A DNA stretch of 64,000 nucleotides from Brevibacillus reuszeri (GTDB lineage: Bacteria > Bacillota > Bacilli > Brevibacillales > Brevibacillaceae): assembly GCF_002897295.1 (NCBI RefSeq), contig NZ_BEXF01000001.1:248001-312000 (forward strand), read 5' to 3'. Positions 41,808 through 50,493 of this stretch are shown one piece after another. A program made the position numbers and the translations under genes. The stretch's first letter is position 1. Each line of letters begins with the position of its first letter. Below the pieces are notes generated by a model that was given only the letters and a program-made list of their open reading frames with translations, searched no databases and had not been told where the DNA came from.

Positions 41808-42941
41808 ATGCGCATTAAAACTCGATTAATCCATGGTGGTATTGAGGGAGATCCACATACAGGTGCAGTATCCGTTCCAATTTATCAAGTGAGCACATAC
41901 AAGCAGGAAGCGATCGGCGTCCACAAAGGCTTTGAATATTCCCGTACAGGCAACCCGACTCGTCACGCTCTGGAAACGTACATTGCAGAGATCGAGGGCG
42001 GTGCTCGCGGCTTTGCATTCGGCTCCGGGATGGCGGCTCTTTCCACCATTCTCTCCCTATTTAACAAAGGCGACCATCTGGTTGTCGGCGATGACGTTTA
42101 CGGCGGTACTTTCCGCGTAGTTACCCGCGTGTTTTCCCGGTTGGGTCTGGAAGCTACCTATGTAGACACCAGCAATCTGGAAGCTGTGGAAGCAGCGATT
42201 CGCCCGGAAACAAAGGCAATCATTATGGAAACACCGACAAACCCATTGCTGAAGGTAAGCGATATCGCCGCACTGGCTGATGTTGCCAAAGCGAAAAATG
42301 TCCTTCTGATCGTAGACAATACGTTCATGACACCGTACTGGCAAAACCCGCTCGATTTAGGGGCAGATATCGTTTTCCACAGCGCAACCAAATATTTGGG
42401 CGGTCACAGTGACGTAGTCGCAGGTTTGGTAGTAGCGAAGGATGCCAAAGTAGGCGAGGATTTGCATTTCGTTCAAAATGCAATCGGAGGCGTGCTCGGA
42501 CCACAAGATTCCTGGCTGCTGCTTCGCGGAATGAAGACACTGGGAATTCGTATGGAAGAGCATGAGCAAAATGCACGCACGTTGGCGAAATGGCTGTCTG
42601 AGCGCAGTGATATCAAGCGTGTGCTGTATCCTGGATTGGAGAGTCATTCCGGGCATGAGCTCATCAAAAAACAAGCTCGCGGCTTCGGCGGCATGATTTC
42701 CTTTGATGTAGGCAGCGCTGAGCGTGCCGATGAAGTTTTGTCGAAAGTGAAGTACTACACGCTGGCAGAATCACTCGGTGCTGTAGAAAGTCTGATTAGC
42801 GTGCCTGCACGTATGACACATGCTTCTATTCCAGTTGAGCGTCGTGCTGAGCTGGGCATTACAGAAGGCTTGGTGCGTATCTCTGTAGGTATTGAGGATG
42901 TTCAGGACTTGATCGAGGACCTGGAGCAAGCTCTGTCCTAA
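41808..42941 (+). CDS. mccB: Cystathionine gamma-lyase-type enzyme (MccB)
   Basis: This 377-aa Cys/Met-metabolism PLP enzyme cleaves cystathionine to cysteine. The PLP Lys is Lys195 in SATKYLGGHSD. AAGGAGG lies inside the mccA 3' end and 7 nt before the ATG; only 1 nt separates the genes, so they are co-translated. With MccA it converts homocysteine to cysteine. Confidence 0.92.
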   Translation: MRIKTRLIHGGIEGDPHTGAVSVPIYQVSTYKQEAIGVHKGFEYSRTGNPTRHALETYIAEIEGGARGFAFGSGMAALSTILSLFNKGDHLVVGDDVYGGTFRVVTRVFSRLGLEATYVDTSNLEAVEAAIRPETKAIIMETPTNPLLKVSDIAALADVAKAKNVLLIVDNTFMTPYWQNPLDLGADIVFHSATKYLGGHSDVVAGLVVAKDAKVGEDLHFVQNAIGGVLGPQDSWLLLRGMKTLGIRMEEHEQNARTLAKWLSERSDIKRVLYPGLESHSGHELIKKQARGFGGMISFDVGSAERADEVLSKVKYYTLAESLGAVESLISVPARMTHASIPVERRAELGITEGLVRISVGIEDVQDLIEDLEQALS

Positions 42942-42988
42942 GCCATATAGAAAGAGACCGATGATGGAATCGAGAGGGGGCGGATCAT

Positions 42989-43324
42989 ATGAGCGTGGAA
43001 ATTAAAGTGTTTGGGACGGAGCAGTTGTGCGCAAGCTGCGTCAATCTCCCGTCAGCAAAAGAAACCGCTGAGTGGCTGCAAGCCGCCATCTCGCGAAAAT
43101 ATGGAAGCGACAGCATCCGCATCGTTTACAGCGACTTTCAACAGCCACAGACAGACGATGACAAAAGCTGGGCAACCCGCATTATTGAGGAAGATTTGTG
43201 GTATCCGCTTGTCGTAATTTCCGGGGAAATTGTCGGTGAGGGAAATCCGAAGCTGAAAGATATTTATGGAAAGCTGGAGAGTATGGGCTTACAGCCACTT
43301 TCTGAAACGGTAGAAAGTGAATAA
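42989..43324 (+). CDS. yuzD: YuzD-like protein (DUF1462)
   Basis: This 111-aa thioredoxin-fold-like protein matches YuzD: it has a Cys-x2-Cys (CASC, residues 13-16) after a short beta strand, then SWATRIIEEDLWYPLVVISG. Its role may be disulfide or Fe-S handling, but that is not established. AGAGGGGG lies about 10 nt upstream of the ATG. In B. subtilis yuzD is next to yutI, as here after the mcc pair. Confidence 0.8.
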   Translation: MSVEIKVFGTEQLCASCVNLPSAKETAEWLQAAISRKYGSDSIRIVYSDFQQPQTDDDKSWATRIIEEDLWYPLVVISGEIVGEGNPKLKDIYGKLESMGLQPLSETVESE

Positions 43325-43357
43325 ATAGCTGTCGATCAGCTGAGATAGTTAAAGAAG

Positions 43358-43391
43358 AACGACCAGATGATTTCATGTCTGGTCGTTTTTT
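43358..43391 (+). terminator. Rho-independent terminator
   Basis: AACGACCAGA pairs with TCTGGTCGTT, followed by a T run. It ends the mccA-mccB-yuzD unit. Confidence 0.85.
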
Positions 43392-43547
43392 ATTGTATAA
43401 GGCAAGTGCATGGAAATGTCCTGAAAAACCTCAGTGAAGGATTTCAATGTGTCGAATTTCAATCAGAATTTTCGGTTAATAAAACAAGTAACCAAAGGCA
43501 GTTGCATATCGTCTACCTAACATCACGAATAAAAGGATGATTTTTCC

Positions 43548-44768
43548 ATGCGCCATAAAAAAATAGTCATTGGAATGATTTCCTCTGTGCTCTGCATGTC
43601 ATCCATCGTTGTTAGTTCTCCGGTCCCAACGGTTGCAGCTGCTTCTAGTTATCAAATCACCTATAAACTTCCGCCAAATCCCGAGAAATACTTGTTTTTG
43701 AATGTGGAGATGGTCGATATTTTAAATCCGCAGATACGAGCTAATATGAGAACCTATACACAAGAGGACTATCTTGTTGATATGGATAGCGGAGGCTCGC
43801 ACTTTAAGACTTTTTACTCTGATAATCTGCGATTCATGACTTCAAAAAAAGGCTTCCTCTGGAATATGTATCACTTTATTGGGATTTTTCCTCCCCATTA
43901 CCCAGCTAATGTTGATTTGGACGAATTGGACAGACGGGTCGAGAGTACACAGAGCTTTTCAGACGAGGGTCGAGCGCTACGGGAAAAGAGAGCAGAGCTA
44001 CAAATGAATGCCAAATTGCAGCCTCTTATCGACGCAGGATATGTCAAATGGGAAGAGCTCGACGATGGAATGGCGACGAAGGAATTCATAGCAATGGTTC
44101 TCTATCGGATGTTTAAAGAAGTACGTCCCTATCACGGAGGAATTGATCTGAAAGATTCGGAGGATACAGCTGTGCGGTGGGCTGTGGAAGTCGGACTTCC
44201 GGGTTTTATTGTCGACCAGAAAGGGTACGTATATCCTCAACTCCCACTGAATCTCGAAGCGGGACCGGAAAAATATGCACAGGAGCAGCCGTATCTTCGC
44301 ATATTTCAATTCATTAACCTGATCCTGCCAGGGAAAAAAACAGCTTCAGGCTGGGAGTATTATCAGGTAAAGCTCAAGCCAGGGATGGCTCCTATGCTCG
44401 CTGATGATATCGTACGTGTAAATGGCATGCCCATGTCCTCATTTGACTTTTGGGGAGTGGAAAGAAGGGAAGCGGAAAAATCCCCTCTTTATCAGCAGGC
44501 GAAAAGTAAAATCGCACAATATAGTATCTCTCGCTTTCCCCAGATGCTCGCTCAAGCACGCAAAGACGCTCTGAAACCGCGGGCATGGGACTGGAGCCGC
44601 GACCTGATCCACCATCCGCGATTTGCCAAGGAGATAGCGGCTTACCGAAAAAACAAAAGCAGCAAAAACTTGAATGCAGTCTACCAGGCTGTCAGAGGGT
44701 ACTATAATCTGAACATCCGCCAAGACTCCGTCAACGTAATCAAAAGCGTTTTGGAAAACGTCAAGTAA
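43548..44768 (+). CDS. Secreted protein with a degenerate SLH-like segment
   Basis: This 406-aa protein has a signal peptide (MRHKKIVIG then a hydrophobic core to about residue 32). A segment around residues 178-222 (WEELDDGMATKEFIAMVLYRMF, then WAVEVGLPGFIVDQKG) resembles one S-layer homology repeat, though much degenerated. The rest is unrecognised. It may attach to the cell wall. An Asp-rich family of secreted proteins follows. Function unknown. Confidence 0.6.
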   Translation: MRHKKIVIGMISSVLCMSSIVVSSPVPTVAAASSYQITYKLPPNPEKYLFLNVEMVDILNPQIRANMRTYTQEDYLVDMDSGGSHFKTFYSDNLRFMTSKKGFLWNMYHFIGIFPPHYPANVDLDELDRRVESTQSFSDEGRALREKRAELQMNAKLQPLIDAGYVKWEELDDGMATKEFIAMVLYRMFKEVRPYHGGIDLKDSEDTAVRWAVEVGLPGFIVDQKGYVYPQLPLNLEAGPEKYAQEQPYLRIFQFINLILPGKKTASGWEYYQVKLKPGMAPMLADDIVRVNGMPMSSFDFWGVERREAEKSPLYQQAKSKIAQYSISRFPQMLAQARKDALKPRAWDWSRDLIHHPRFAKEIAAYRKNKSSKNLNAVYQAVRGYYNLNIRQDSVNVIKSVLENVK

Positions 44769-44900
44769 GCGGTCGTTAAGCAAAACTGGCCAGCGTTTTT
44801 ACCAATTTGTATTTTGTTCGTTAACAGTTTGTAACAAAAAGGAAAGGGCTTCGTCCTATAGTTATGCATATACCGATGAACAACTAGGGAGGAAATAACA

Positions 44901-45794
44901 ATGAATAAAAAATGGATGAAGCCCGCTACCTTTTTGCTGCTGGCAGGAGTGGTAGGAGTAACTGGCTTGACACTGGCAAATACAAAGGTAGCTCATGCTG
45001 ACTCAGAAAAAGGAAAGCTGTTTGCAGCAGCCGAACAGCTCAAACTAGATAAAAACACGTATGTCATCGATCAAAAAACAGCGGATGTAAACGGAGATAA
45101 AGTAGACGACACCGTGTATCTGGTTGGAGTAAAAGAGAAGGCAGACGATATTTACGCATCTAATATGAACCTCGTCGTGCAGAATGGCAAAACAAAAGCA
45201 TATAGCAAAACCGATATGAAAGACTTGGGTGGCTATGAGGGAGAGCTGACACTTCTTGACTTTACAGGTGACCATGTTGCCGATGCTTTCGTCAAAACAG
45301 CAACAGGCGGCTCTGGTGGCATATACAATCATGTGGTAGCAACCTTTGCAGACAACAAGCCTGCCGTGATTTTTGGAGAAAAAGAAAATGAGGGAATCAA
45401 CTATGAGGGTTCCTTTGTGAACGGCTTTAAGGTCGAAGGAAAAAGTGCACAGCTAGACAAGCCACTCACGATTGATGTCAGTGCAAATCAAGATGTGTAC
45501 GTAGCGGCCAAGCTGTACGATAAAGCTGGCAAGGTGCTGCTCGCAGATGCAGATACCTCCGTTATGACGTACCCTTTCGGCTCTTTGACACCGATCGATA
45601 TGGATGGCAATGGCACCTACGAGCTGGTTGGGGAACAACGAATTGTCGGAATCAATAATACAGACACTGTTTCCCGCATCAACTCCGTATGGGGCTATCA
45701 AGCAGACGGCAAATGGAATCCTTGGGAAGTAGAGTATTCCACTTTCGTGAAAAAGCATCCAGGCGAAGCAATCAATACAATGGTTGGCAAATAA
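44901..45794 (+). CDS. Secreted FG-GAP/VCBS-like protein
   Basis: This 297-aa exported protein has a signal peptide (cleavage about residue 33, AHA) and several Asp-rich loops: DVNGDKVDDT (residue ~64), DFTGDHVADA and DMDGNGTYEL. These fit calcium-binding beta-propeller-like folds. It is a paralog of 1457-2254 (shared GGSGG and the C-terminal Trp-Lys-Trp block). GGAGG lies 7 nt before the ATG. Function unknown. Confidence 0.72.
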   Translation: MNKKWMKPATFLLLAGVVGVTGLTLANTKVAHADSEKGKLFAAAEQLKLDKNTYVIDQKTADVNGDKVDDTVYLVGVKEKADDIYASNMNLVVQNGKTKAYSKTDMKDLGGYEGELTLLDFTGDHVADAFVKTATGGSGGIYNHVVATFADNKPAVIFGEKENEGINYEGSFVNGFKVEGKSAQLDKPLTIDVSANQDVYVAAKLYDKAGKVLLADADTSVMTYPFGSLTPIDMDGNGTYELVGEQRIVGINNTDTVSRINSVWGYQADGKWNPWEVEYSTFVKKHPGEAINTMVGK

Positions 45795-45871
45795 TATCCC
45801 CGTTTGTTCTACCAACCTGCTCCTCCTCATATAGTTTCTTGGTAAAGCCGAAACAAAAGGAGGACGAGCAG

Positions 45872-46213
45872 ATGGAACAACAGGTAGCCCGCTATTATGA
45901 GCTGAAAGAATTGCAAAAACAGCTAGAGGATGAGCTAAACGAGCTGAGAGGAAAGCTGATCGATGCCTATGCGGAGGTAGGGAGTGCAGAGGAAGGCGAC
46001 TATAAACTGTCCATAAGCTACCAGGAGCGGCGGGAGTTCAATGATGAAAAACTGTACAACTCCTTGCCTGATCCATCCCTTTGGCGACTCATGTCACGGG
46101 CAGATACCGGAAAGATCAGCAGTCTGCTCAAGCTGAACGTCATTCACGAGCAAATATTGGCAGGCACGTATGAACAAAAGAAAGTACCGGTGTTGCGTGT
46201 GCAAAAGCGGTGA
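45872..46213 (+). CDS. Small coiled-coil protein of unknown function
   Basis: This 113-aa protein starts with a strongly charged coiled coil (about residues 8-35, YYELKELQKQLEDELNELRG) and continues with a basic C-terminal half. AAAGGAGG lies 9 nt before ATG 45872. It resembles small phage- or sporulation-type proteins in composition only. It has its own terminator. Confidence 0.6.
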   Translation: MEQQVARYYELKELQKQLEDELNELRGKLIDAYAEVGSAEEGDYKLSISYQERREFNDEKLYNSLPDPSLWRLMSRADTGKISSLLKLNVIHEQILAGTYEQKKVPVLRVQKR

Positions 46214-46219
46214 AGCTAA

Positions 46220-46248
46220 ACGTCAGGGACCAGCCCTGGCGTTTTTTT
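46220..46248 (+). terminator. Rho-independent terminator
   Basis: ACGTCAGGG pairs with CCCTGGCGT, followed by T7. Confidence 0.85.
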
Positions 46249-46369
46249 GTCCACGAGAATCTCCCTTTTGTCCAACACCATTATATGAAAAAAAGGGAAT
46301 AGATAGGAAAAAAGGCATGAGAAGAAAGTAGGTCTAAAGATGTTTTTGAACTGTAAAATTAGATAGAAA

Positions 46370-46399
46370 TTGCCAGTTGTTGTCATTGAGTTTTATACT
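46370..46399 (+). promoter_or_regulatory. Probable promoter of the SUFU gene cluster
   Basis: TTGCCA (46370-46375) and TATACT (46394-46399) are separated by 18 bp. This is the best sigma-A-type match in the 280-bp gap. Confidence 0.5.
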
Positions 46400-46493
46400 T
46401 TATGGAGGAATTAGGCTTTAGGCCCTCTTCATGAACATTCAACTGAAATATACAGATCACACTTATAGGGGAAAATATTGGAGGTAAGCATAT

Positions 46494-47555
46494 ATGACCG
46501 AGGAAGTTGCCTCAGTAGGCTGGGATGCCATTGATACGGAAATGGAGAAACTTTACGGGGAGCAGGAGCCAAAGCATTACGGAACGTACCTGCCGTATGC
46601 ACTCGGTGGTCCAGACCCATTAGATGGTATTAGCGCCTATAAAGCAGAAACGCCAAGCCCACATTGGCATTTTGTTACCTATGGATTTTCAGAGCTCTAT
46701 GACAAGGAATCGGAAAATACCGAAGAAAGTGGATATGGATTTGAATTAACCTTTCGGCTGACGAGAGGGGCAGATGAGGAAGAACCACCTGCATGGGCGC
46801 TAAATCTTCTTCAAAATATGGGCCGATACATTTTTAACAGTGGCAATGTGTTTCGCGCAGGGGATTATTTGGATGCCAACGGACCGATTTGTTTGGGAGC
46901 CGAGACCGAATTGACTGCCCTTGCTTTTGTCCATGATCCTGACTTGGCTGAAATCGAGACGCCGAATGGACGAGTCCAATTTTTGCAGATGGTTGGAATT
47001 ACAGGCGACGAACTGGAAGCGATGCAGACCTGGAATACACTCGGAGTGCTCACTGCGGGCCTTTCATACATACCGAAATACCTTACAGATTTAGAGCGTA
47101 CCTCTCTGCTAAAGATTGCTGCTGTTTCCGAGGCGATACAGCATGGGGCGGAAGAGGAAGGCTCGAACACCGGCTTGTTATATGTGAGTCAGCTAGCATG
47201 GGAGCCTGGTAAGAAGGGCTGGTTTACGAAGACGCCTTCCACACTCCAGCTAGGGGCAAAGCAAGCGGAAATCATCGGAAAGCTGCTGCGTGGGAGGATT
47301 AGAAAAGGGAACAGGCTACGCCTGATCGGTTCTGATATCCAGGTTGTATTTGAGCCGGGAGAGAAGCCGGGCTGTATCGTGGAGGAGGATGAGATTCGGA
47401 TCGTCCTCAATGAGTTGGCTACCGTAGAGCTGAGCCAGAAACTGCTTCCAAAAGAAAGTAAATTTGAAATTCCTTCTTTAGCGGGAACTGCCTTTCATAT
47501 TGTAAAGACAAATATTACAGATAATGAAGGCAATGTAGTACAGGTCATCGGTTGA
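46494..47555 (+). CDS. Suppressor-of-fused (SUFU) domain protein
   Basis: This 353-aa cytoplasmic protein has a bacterial SUFU-like domain: ALGGPDPLDGISAYKAE followed by HWHFVTYGFSELYDKE and GFELTFRL. In bacteria such domains occur in immunity proteins of polymorphic toxin systems and in regulatory proteins. The C-terminal half is not recognised. GGAGG lies 9 nt before the ATG. It is the first gene of a run of four, but is separated from the next by ~120 nt. Confidence 0.8.
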   Translation: MTEEVASVGWDAIDTEMEKLYGEQEPKHYGTYLPYALGGPDPLDGISAYKAETPSPHWHFVTYGFSELYDKESENTEESGYGFELTFRLTRGADEEEPPAWALNLLQNMGRYIFNSGNVFRAGDYLDANGPICLGAETELTALAFVHDPDLAEIETPNGRVQFLQMVGITGDELEAMQTWNTLGVLTAGLSYIPKYLTDLERTSLLKIAAVSEAIQHGAEEEGSNTGLLYVSQLAWEPGKKGWFTKTPSTLQLGAKQAEIIGKLLRGRIRKGNRLRLIGSDIQVVFEPGEKPGCIVEEDEIRIVLNELATVELSQKLLPKESKFEIPSLAGTAFHIVKTNITDNEGNVVQVIG

Positions 47556-47673
47556 CTCGCAAGGAAGACTGGAGCAATGGTGCGAGAGCAGGTCGGTTAT
47601 GGGAGAACCCTTTCATAAGCGACTTGTTTTTTTGCATGTATAGCAAGAATGATCCGGAAATGAGTGAGAAGGC

Positions 47674-48087
47674 ATGAATCAGGAATTGCTTCAACCGAGC
47701 TTGAAGCCAAATGTTGACTATCAAACCAAGTCATATAACTTGACCCACTATATAGTGGCTGCCATATTGGGCGGATTTTTGCCCGCCATCGTACTAGGGA
47801 TGAAAAACGCAAATGGGCTGCGCGTACGCCCGCTTTGGAATTACCTGCTCGGAGGAGTAGGCATTGTCCTTTTCATCGTGACTGCAGCCTGGAGCTTCCG
47901 GCATCTTTTGGCAGTAGGAATCGGTGCAGCCTATTATTTTCTAATGAAAAAAAAGTATCGACATCATATGGCCTTGCAGGCAAAGACCAGGCCTATTCTG
48001 GGTGAGGCCATTCTTTATATTATTCTTGGCAAGATTGTGGAAGCGTTTGTCCTGGTAAAAGGAGTGCAGCTGTTCTATGGAAATTGA
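47674..48087 (+). CDS. Small multi-pass membrane protein
   Basis: This 137-aa protein has three or four hydrophobic segments (about 26-44, 56-74, 78-90 and 109-130) and a basic loop (MKKKYRHH). It overlaps the following TPR gene by 11 nt, so they are co-translated. It is not recognised. It may anchor the TPR and AAA proteins to the membrane. Confidence 0.7.
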   Translation: MNQELLQPSLKPNVDYQTKSYNLTHYIVAAILGGFLPAIVLGMKNANGLRVRPLWNYLLGGVGIVLFIVTAAWSFRHLLAVGIGAAYYFLMKKKYRHHMALQAKTRPILGEAILYIILGKIVEAFVLVKGVQLFYGN

Positions 48088-48958
48088 AGCATTGGAAAAT
48101 TCATCGCACTATCGGTTAGGCAAGCATTATTACGATATGAATCGCTATGAACAGGCAAGGGAGCATTTCCAGCAGGCACTCGCTGAGGCGCCGACAAATA
48201 CGACCCTGCTGTACATGCTGAGCTATTGTGAATTCGAGCTGGACAATTACGAGGAAGCGTATGAGCTGATCGTGGATACGCTTGAAAAAGGGCTGATAAC
48301 CGAGTATGTTTACCAGCTTCTTGGCCTGATTTTGCGAGCGCAAAAAAAGTGGTATGAAGCCGAGCAAGCTATGCTGCAGGCTCTTTCCATCAACCCTCAG
48401 GAGCCAGGAGTAATTGCAAGCTATGCGTACTTGATGTACGAAACAGGGCACCTCAAAAAGGCAAAGCTGCTGATGGATGAGGCAAGGCGCATAGAGCCGG
48501 AAAATCAAACCGTGCTACATTACCAGTTTTACATGAACCTAATCGATGATAATAAAAAGCAACAACGTGATACGCTGGAAAAATATATTCAAGTAGCCGA
48601 CGACGAGCTGCCCAAGCTATTGAAGATCGGGGAGGAAGCGTATTTTCGGGACGATTATAAAGCAGCGAAGGAAGCGCTCGTCCAAGCCTTTTTGCTTGAT
48701 CCAACCAACGAACGAGTAAAAGAATTGCTCGACGCGATCGACAGGGAAACGCATATCGTTTTTCTGCCAAACAGGCTTGTCGACAAGCTTGGCGGGACTC
48801 TGGGAACATGGGCGATTTCAATCGGGATCATCATGCTGCTGAGCTACTTTGCCCCTGCTGCTCTCGGATTCTATTTGGTATTTATCATTATTTTCAGCAT
48901 CTATACGTGGACATCGCCACTCATTTATAAAATTGTTTGCAAAGTGAGGAATCACTAG
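48077..48958 (+). CDS. TPR-repeat protein with C-terminal membrane segments
   Basis: This 293-aa protein has several tetratricopeptide repeats (about residues 10-225, with patterns such as YYDMNRYEQAREHFQQAL, ALSINPQEPGVIASYAYLM) and one or two hydrophobic segments near the C-terminus (about 240-285). TPRs bind partner proteins, so it could present a scaffold at the membrane. It overlaps the upstream gene by 11 nt and the next gene by 1 nt (TAGTG). Confidence 0.78.
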   Translation: MEIEALENSSHYRLGKHYYDMNRYEQAREHFQQALAEAPTNTTLLYMLSYCEFELDNYEEAYELIVDTLEKGLITEYVYQLLGLILRAQKKWYEAEQAMLQALSINPQEPGVIASYAYLMYETGHLKKAKLLMDEARRIEPENQTVLHYQFYMNLIDDNKKQQRDTLEKYIQVADDELPKLLKIGEEAYFRDDYKAAKEALVQAFLLDPTNERVKELLDAIDRETHIVFLPNRLVDKLGGTLGTWAISIGIIMLLSYFAPAALGFYLVFIIIFSIYTWTSPLIYKIVCKVRNH

Positions 48959-50202
48959 TGGAAAAAATCGACCTAATCAAGCAAATGGCAGAGAGCAACC
49001 CGGAGAACGGGGCAACGTGGTACCTGCTCGGACTGGAATATGCACAGCTCGGCAAAAATAACGAAGCGCTGCAAGCCTTCACGGAAGCACTTCGGTTTGG
49101 AGATCAGGCACTCCAGCAGCAAATCATTCTGGAGCTAGGAAAGCTGGCCGCAGCGAAGCCAATTGTCCAGGAGGTCGCTGTATCACAGAAATTAGCCAAG
49201 ACGAAGTACGCTGAGACAAACGCGGAGCCAGCAAAGGATGAATCCGCTGACGATGTTAGTACTGAACCAATGGCGAGCAACGTGAAGCCGTTCCAAGTCA
49301 TCCGGGGAGGACAAGGGGGAAGAGAGGACGAACGGATTCAAGTGCCGCTTACGTTCAATGATGTGGGCGGATTGCATGATGTGAAAAATGCCATCCAAAT
49401 GAAAATCATCAAACCATTTGTTTCTCCGGGATTATTTGAGCGCTTCAAGAAAAAAGTCGGTGGCGGGATTTTGCTATATGGTCCTCCCGGCTGCGGAAAG
49501 ACGTTCATCGCCAAAGCGACTGCAGGTGAGTGCCGGGCTCGGTTCATGCCGATTCACATTGCGGATATTCTTGATCCGTACATAGGGGGCAGTGAGCAAA
49601 ATCTCCGTTCGCTGTTTTCATCGGCAAGAGCCAACAAGCCAAGCGTGCTGTTCCTCGATGAAATGGATGCGCTCGGATACAACCGAAGTCGGTCGTCGTC
49701 AGACACGATGCGTACCGTAATTGACACGCTGCTGACAGAGATTGAGGGGATCGAAGCCAATACAGACAAGATGCTCATCATCGGTGCCACCAATATGCCG
49801 TGGGATGTGGACCCTGCCTTCAAGCGTCCAGGTCGTTTTGATAAAATGATTTTCGTTTCGCCGCCAGATGAGGAAGCCAGGAAAACCATTTTTTCCATCA
49901 AACTGGCAGACCGACCGCTGGAGCAAATCGATTATGACGTATTAGCGAAAGAGACGGATTTGTACTCGGGTGCCGATATTGAAAATGTGGTCGAGACAGC
50001 AACAGAGGAAGTAATCGCGGAAATTATGCGTACCGGGGTAGAAAGACCGATTCATATGAATGATTTGAAGCAAGCGATACAGTCCACCCAGCCTTCCACG
50101 ATCGATTGGCTGCGGACTGTAAAAAACTATGTCAAATACGCCAATCAGGGCGGTCTTTACAACGAAGTAGAGTTATTCTTGTCGCGTTATAAACGGATCT
50201 AG
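48958..50202 (+). CDS. TPR-AAA ATPase (SpoVK/VCP-like)
   Basis: This ~414-aa protein has one N-terminal TPR hairpin (about 5-50, NGATWYLLGLEYAQLGKNNE), a disordered linker, and a classic AAA domain: Walker A GPPGCGKT (about 175-182), Walker B VLFLDEMDA (about 231), an SRH-like block ending in RPGRFDKM, and a C-terminal lid. It belongs with SpoVK/CDC48-type hexameric remodellers. GTG 48958 overlaps the previous stop codon. The TPR and the membrane genes upstream suggest a membrane-linked protein-remodelling machine. Confidence 0.85.
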   Translation: MEKIDLIKQMAESNPENGATWYLLGLEYAQLGKNNEALQAFTEALRFGDQALQQQIILELGKLAAAKPIVQEVAVSQKLAKTKYAETNAEPAKDESADDVSTEPMASNVKPFQVIRGGQGGREDERIQVPLTFNDVGGLHDVKNAIQMKIIKPFVSPGLFERFKKKVGGGILLYGPPGCGKTFIAKATAGECRARFMPIHIADILDPYIGGSEQNLRSLFSSARANKPSVLFLDEMDALGYNRSRSSSDTMRTVIDTLLTEIEGIEANTDKMLIIGATNMPWDVDPAFKRPGRFDKMIFVSPPDEEARKTIFSIKLADRPLEQIDYDVLAKETDLYSGADIENVVETATEEVIAEIMRTGVERPIHMNDLKQAIQSTQPSTIDWLRTVKNYVKYANQGGLYNEVELFLSRYKRI

Positions 50203-50204
50203 TC

Positions 50205-50251
50205 AAAAAGCTTATTTCTGCACGAGGATGTGTGGGAGTAAGCTTTTTTTA
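50205..50251 (+). terminator. Terminator after the AAA ATPase gene
   Basis: AAAAAGCTTA pairs with TAAGCTTTTT around a ~24-nt loop, followed by T7. It ends the SUFU-TPR-AAA cluster. Confidence 0.6.
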
Positions 50252-50493
50252 CTTTGAGCTCCATAATGTTTTTTTATAGGAGGGGACAAGCTGAACATAA
50301 AATTCAAATACAAGTGTAGATTGACAATTCAGACTTTTGAAAATAACATAAGCTTAAGTTGAATTACAGACAAATTAGAGAATGATTTTAGTTAATTTAA
50401 ATCAAATTTTGACTCCATTTACTGGGATTATCTACCAACAACCATGTTTTTAAGTAATATCAGACAAATTAAAGACTAGTAGAAGGTGATGAA

